DNA of 7,766 nt, taken from contig JAPCJV010000074.1 in assembly GCA_027886785.1 (NCBI GenBank), positions 1-7,766 of the forward strand, read 5' to 3'. The translations under genes were made by a program, and so were the position numbers. This document shows, one piece after another, positions 5,273-7,766 of this stretch (its first letter is position 1; each line of letters begins with the position of its first letter). Below the pieces are notes generated by a model. That model saw only the letters and a list, made by a program, of their open reading frames with translations, made no database searches and had not been told where the DNA came from. Origin of the DNA: Nitrososphaerota archaeon (lineage in GTDB: Archaea > Thermoproteota > Nitrososphaeria > Nitrososphaerales > CADDZS01).

Positions 5273-5740
5273 TTGGGCAAGGAAGCAGACCTATCATCAG
5301 AAAGCCAAAGACAACGAGGCCCTGTCTTTCTGAATGCCCTAAACGAAATGAAGAAGCTAGCCCATCAAGCGGATGAAGACTTTAGGCAAACTCTCGTTCA
5401 TTTGGCAAACCAAATAATTGAATCAAGAATCAATTCCGGAGAAGCTGGAAGGAGCGATTTTGTGGGGCAGCTCTCTCCAGCGGTGGATTATGCATTCGGT
5501 CTGAAAACTAAAAATCCGGGCCGATACCCAAAAATCTTGGAAACCACCCAGGCGAGAAAAACTAGACTGTTGCAATCTTATCTAAAAGTGAGTGGGACAA
5601 TCTATGAAATGAAAAGCTCTGAACTATTGCACCTAATCGGGAGGCTCCGACACGAGCTGCTCCTTTTCGAAATCCTATCTTCTTTGCCAAAGAAGAGCAT
5701 AACAAATTTGTATTCTCGAGCAGGTACTCCTGCTCCCTAA
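5273..5740 (+). CDS. Unrecognised helical protein downstream of the HTH/coiled-coil gene
   Basis: From a TTG at 5273, six bases after the preceding stop, the product is 155 residues. An ATG at 5198 is also in frame and would add MCPNCSRAGG at the N-terminus, overlapping the upstream gene by 70 bases. An ATG at 5348 would shorten it. None has a good SD site, so the start is uncertain. The body is mostly helical: FLNALNEMKKLAHQADEDFRQTLVHLANQIIESRI, a central segment with a possible structural PAVDYAFGL, and a C-terminal helix LLHLIGRLRHELLLFEILSSL. There is no signal peptide or membrane helix. No family, catalytic motif or known domain was recognised. Position and strand suggest cotranscription with the coiled-coil gene and possibly a shared process. 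Confidence 0.5.
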   Translation: MGKEADLSSESQRQRGPVFLNALNEMKKLAHQADEDFRQTLVHLANQIIESRINSGEAGRSDFVGQLSPAVDYAFGLKTKNPGRYPKILETTQARKTRLLQSYLKVSGTIYEMKSSELLHLIGRLRHELLLFEILSSLPKKSITNLYSRAGTPAP

Positions 5741-5815
5741 TCAACTATCAAAGCAAAATTATTCGAAGAAACTCTCCATTGACATAAATTTCTTAGATGG
5801 TAAGAGCAACGTCCG

Positions 5816-5820
5816 TTTTT
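5816..5820 (+). terminator. T-run terminator candidate
   Basis: Five T residues lie 76 bases past the stop at 5740 and just before the end of the convergent oxidoreductase gene. Position between convergent genes is the main support. Confidence 0.2.
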
Positions 5821-5829
5821 CTGAGATGA

Positions 5830-6687
5830 CTAGACGAATTCTTTGAAAAGAGCTGCCGGATCAGAAACTCCCAGCGGACTCTTGACTGGATTGCCAAGCT
5901 TTAGGGCAGGGTCTTGTTCTTCATAGGTCGGCCTTTGTGCCTCGTAAAACAGTCCAATTGGAATCTTCGGATCCCACTCTCTGGACTTCACAATCGCCTG
6001 GTCTAAGCTAGAGGTGTTGTAGTCCGTCCCATTTATTTTGTAACATTTCTGCCGGAAATAATCGTAAGTTTCGATTTTATTCCACGTAACGCAGGGGCTG
6101 AACACATCGACCAGCGCGAACCCCTTGTGCTTTATCCCGTTTTGAATGAGTTCCGTCAGATGTTTCGGATCTCCTGAAAAACCGCGGGAGACGTAAGTAG
6201 CCCCTGAGACCAGCGCAAGGGCGATCGGGTTTATCGGCTGCTCGATCGTACCCATCGGGCTGGATTTAGTCGCAAACCCTGTCTGGCTCGTGGGGGACGC
6301 TTGTCCGGTGGTAAGACCGTAGACTTCATTATCCATGACAATGTATGTGATGTCCAAATTTCTCCGCATCGCATGTACAAAATGCCCTAAACCAATCCCG
6401 TATCCGTCTCCGTCACCACCGGTTACAACGACATTCAGATCGGGGTTTGCAAGCCGCGCACCGGTCGCGATCGGCATAGCTCTTCCGTGCAAGCTGTGGA
6501 AGCCGTACGCATGGATAAAACCGGGAAGGTTGGATGAACAACCGATTCCTGACACGATGAAGAGGTCCTTCGGATCAATCTCCAAGTTCGCCACCGCCTG
6601 GACGAGCGCGTTCAGGACTCCAAAATCCCCGCAACCGGGGCACCAGTCGGGACGAACTTCACTCTTGTATTTTGATAATTCCAGCAT
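5830..6687 (-). CDS. korB: 2-oxoacid:ferredoxin oxidoreductase, beta subunit (ThDP- and Fe4S4-binding)
   Basis: The beta subunit holds thiamine diphosphate and the Fe4S4 cluster of a cytosolic enzyme that decarboxylates a 2-oxoacid to its acyl-CoA while reducing ferredoxin. At 285 residues it has normal length. WCPGCGDFG gives Cys16 and Cys19, IGCSSN gives Cys50, and SPCVTWN gives Cys199: the same four-cysteine arrangement as in the Sulfolobus enzyme. The ThDP-Mg site is seen in GGDGDGYGIG (90-99) and DNEVYGLTTGQASPT (119-133). The HSLHGRAMPIATGARLANP segment (65-82) is also typical. Its ATG overlaps the alpha stop as TAATG, and AGGTGG seven bases upstream is a good SD match, so the two subunits are translationally coupled. 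Substrate (2-oxoglutarate, pyruvate or broad) cannot be set from this subunit alone; the kor symbol is the likeliest choice but should be taken as family level. Confidence 0.93.
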   Translation of the reverse strand: MLELSKYKSEVRPDWCPGCGDFGVLNALVQAVANLEIDPKDLFIVSGIGCSSNLPGFIHAYGFHSLHGRAMPIATGARLANPDLNVVVTGGDGDGYGIGLGHFVHAMRRNLDITYIVMDNEVYGLTTGQASPTSQTGFATKSSPMGTIEQPINPIALALVSGATYVSRGFSGDPKHLTELIQNGIKHKGFALVDVFSPCVTWNKIETYDYFRQKCYKINGTDYNTSSLDQAIVKSREWDPKIPIGLFYEAQRPTYEEQDPALKLGNPVKSPLGVSDPAALFKEFV

Positions 6688-7766
6688 TAAGCCGCCACCT
6701 TTTTCGCCTTGTTCACGATCTCAAACGCGTAAATGGGCTCTCCGTCGTACTTCAGGAACTTGTCCGTTATTTCTATGCCTGTTTCAGCACGTATGAGTCG
6801 CGCCATCTGCCCGGAGAAGTTGCATTCCACATCCAGAAGTTTCTTCGCACTTTTGAGGCTCGCCTGGACGGATTCTCCCTTGAACGGAAAGACATTTCGA
6901 ATCCCGTAAACATTCGTGGGAATTCCTTGAGCAGTCAACTCGTCGGCAGCTTCCATAGCTACCCCAAAAGTGGACCCCCAGCACACCAAAGTTAGTTCCG
7001 CGTCTGGAACTCCGTACATTTTGGGAGCGGACAATTCGTTTCTCGCATAGTCCATTTTTCTCATTCTCTTTTCCATCTGCCTTCCTCGCTCTTTGACGTA
7101 CTTTGGAATTCCTGAAAGCACATCGCTCACGACTACTCCGTTCTCCTCGTGCTCGTCACTTGCGGCCACAAAAACAGTGCCAGCAGTTCCGGGAATTGCT
7201 CTCGGAGATACTCCAGTCTCAGTTACTTTAAACCGAAGATAAGGCTCTTGAGGCGCGGACGTAATTAATTCCCCTCGGTCAATGAGTACTTTGGTCGATA
7301 ATTCATCCACTGTCTCGATATGTTCAGACAACAAAAGATCGCTTGCGACAATTACGGGGCATTGGTACCGCTCCGCCAAATTGAAAGCTTCGATGGTAGC
7401 GTAGTACGCATCCTCAACGGTCAAGGGCGAGAGAACGATCCGCGGAAAGTCGCCTTGTGAAGCTCCGATCATCATGTTGAGATCTCCCTGCTCCGTCTTG
7501 GTTGGGAGACCAGTCGAGGGCCCCGCTCTTTGTGATTCGATGATCACAATCGGAGTCTCTGTCATTCCCGCTAGACCGAGTGCCTCGACCATCAGTGAAA
7601 AACCACCGCCAGAAGTACCCACCATCGCCCTAACTCCCGCATGCGCGGCCCCGATCCCCATGTTAATTACCGCGAGTTCGTCCTCCGCCTGCTTCACGAC
7701 TACTTTTTGAGACGCCGCGTGGGCAGCCATCCAGTGCAATATTCCAGAAGCCGGAGTCATGGGGTA
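6687..7766 (-). CDS. korA: 2-oxoacid:ferredoxin oxidoreductase, alpha subunit, C-terminal part (runs off the window edge)
   Basis: The gene is cut by the right edge. Reading on the minus strand into the edge gives Tyr-Pro before the first visible Met, so YPMTPASG, the conserved YPITP-type motif, spans the edge and the Met at 7760 is not the start. Visible motifs (numbered from that Met) are QAEDELA 24-30, GTSGGGFSLM 48-57, QRAGPSTGLPT 77-87, DEHEENG 202-208 and the late NFSGQMARLIRAETG 314-328. These fit the alpha part of archaeal 2-oxoacid:ferredoxin oxidoreductases, in which YPITP contributes to 2-oxoacid recognition. About 360 residues lie downstream of that motif, close to the Sulfolobus alpha subunit. 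In that form a gamma domain precedes the motif on the same chain; whether it is fused here cannot be seen. The stop overlaps the beta start by one base. The promoter lies outside the window. Confidence 0.93.
   Translation of the reverse strand, partial: YPMTPASGILHWMAAHAASQKVVVKQAEDELAVINMGIGAAHAGVRAMVGTSGGGFSLMVEALGLAGMTETPIVIIESQRAGPSTGLPTKTEQGDLNMMIGASQGDFPRIVLSPLTVEDAYYATIEAFNLAERYQCPVIVASDLLLSEHIETVDELSTKVLIDRGELITSAPQEPYLRFKVTETGVSPRAIPGTAGTVFVAASDEHEENGVVVSDVLSGIPKYVKERGRQMEKRMRKMDYARNELSAPKMYGVPDAELTLVCWGSTFGVAMEAADELTAQGIPTNVYGIRNVFPFKGESVQASLKSAKKLLDVECNFSGQMARLIRAETGIEITDKFLKYDGEPIYAFEIVNKAKKVAA
6695..6700 (-). promoter_or_regulatory. Ribosome binding site for the beta subunit inside the alpha gene
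   Basis: The minus strand reads AGGTGG, seven bases before the beta ATG at 6687 and within the last codons of the alpha gene. With the TAATG overlap it gives coupled translation that would keep the two subunits in balance. Confidence 0.6.

Noticed and set aside
6335..6995. Plus-strand reading frames opposite the oxidoreductase genes
   Set aside because: They lie antisense to two well-conserved genes and encode low-complexity Pro/Ser-rich sequence without motifs.

Overview
This window looks like a piece of an archaeal chromosome. The evidence is TATA-type promoter elements about 26-37 bases upstream of most start codons, very short or absent 5' leaders, Shine-Dalgarno (SD) sites mainly at genes that have a leader or lie inside an operon, and a 2-oxoacid:ferredoxin oxidoreductase alpha/beta pair of archaeal type. 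The style (small membrane proteins with zinc ribbons, solo SufC, this oxidoreductase, archaeal coiled-coil proteins) would fit a member of the Nitrososphaeria/Thermoproteota side of the Archaea. That placement is an inference without database support.

Left part (1-3500). A plus-strand gene (115-852) encodes a zinc-ribbon, two-helix membrane protein with a PH-like domain. Its natural start region is interrupted by a TAA codon. It converges on a minus-strand run of four genes: a classical short-chain dehydrogenase/reductase (872-1645), a small membrane-anchored zinc-ribbon protein (1732-2016), the Fe-S assembly ATPase SufC (2079-2861) and a four-helix membrane protein (3054-3497). Each of the four has its own TATA-like element, so they read as separate transcription units rather than one operon.

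Middle part (3500-5830). A gene-free stretch of about 450 bases carries a repeated GGACG motif: six plus-strand copies, four of them at 22/22/21-base spacing and running into the next gene, plus two inverted copies 21 bases apart further upstream. Next comes a plus-strand gene for a helix-turn-helix and long coiled-coil protein that is split by a -1 frameshift (3946-4518 and 4608-5267, with coding continuity through the gap). It is followed by an unrecognised helical protein ending at 5740. This is the accessory, and oddest, part of the window.

Right part (5830-7766). The minus-strand alpha and beta subunit genes of a 2-oxoacid:ferredoxin oxidoreductase are translationally coupled through a TAATG overlap. 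The alpha gene runs off the window edge. This enzyme joins coenzyme A-dependent oxidative decarboxylation of 2-oxoacids to ferredoxin reduction (or the reverse). SufC supplies part of the Fe-S cluster machinery that such enzymes need, but the two loci are about 3 kb apart with separate promoters, so no direct linkage is claimed.

No tRNA, rRNA, CRISPR array or insertion sequence was recognised.
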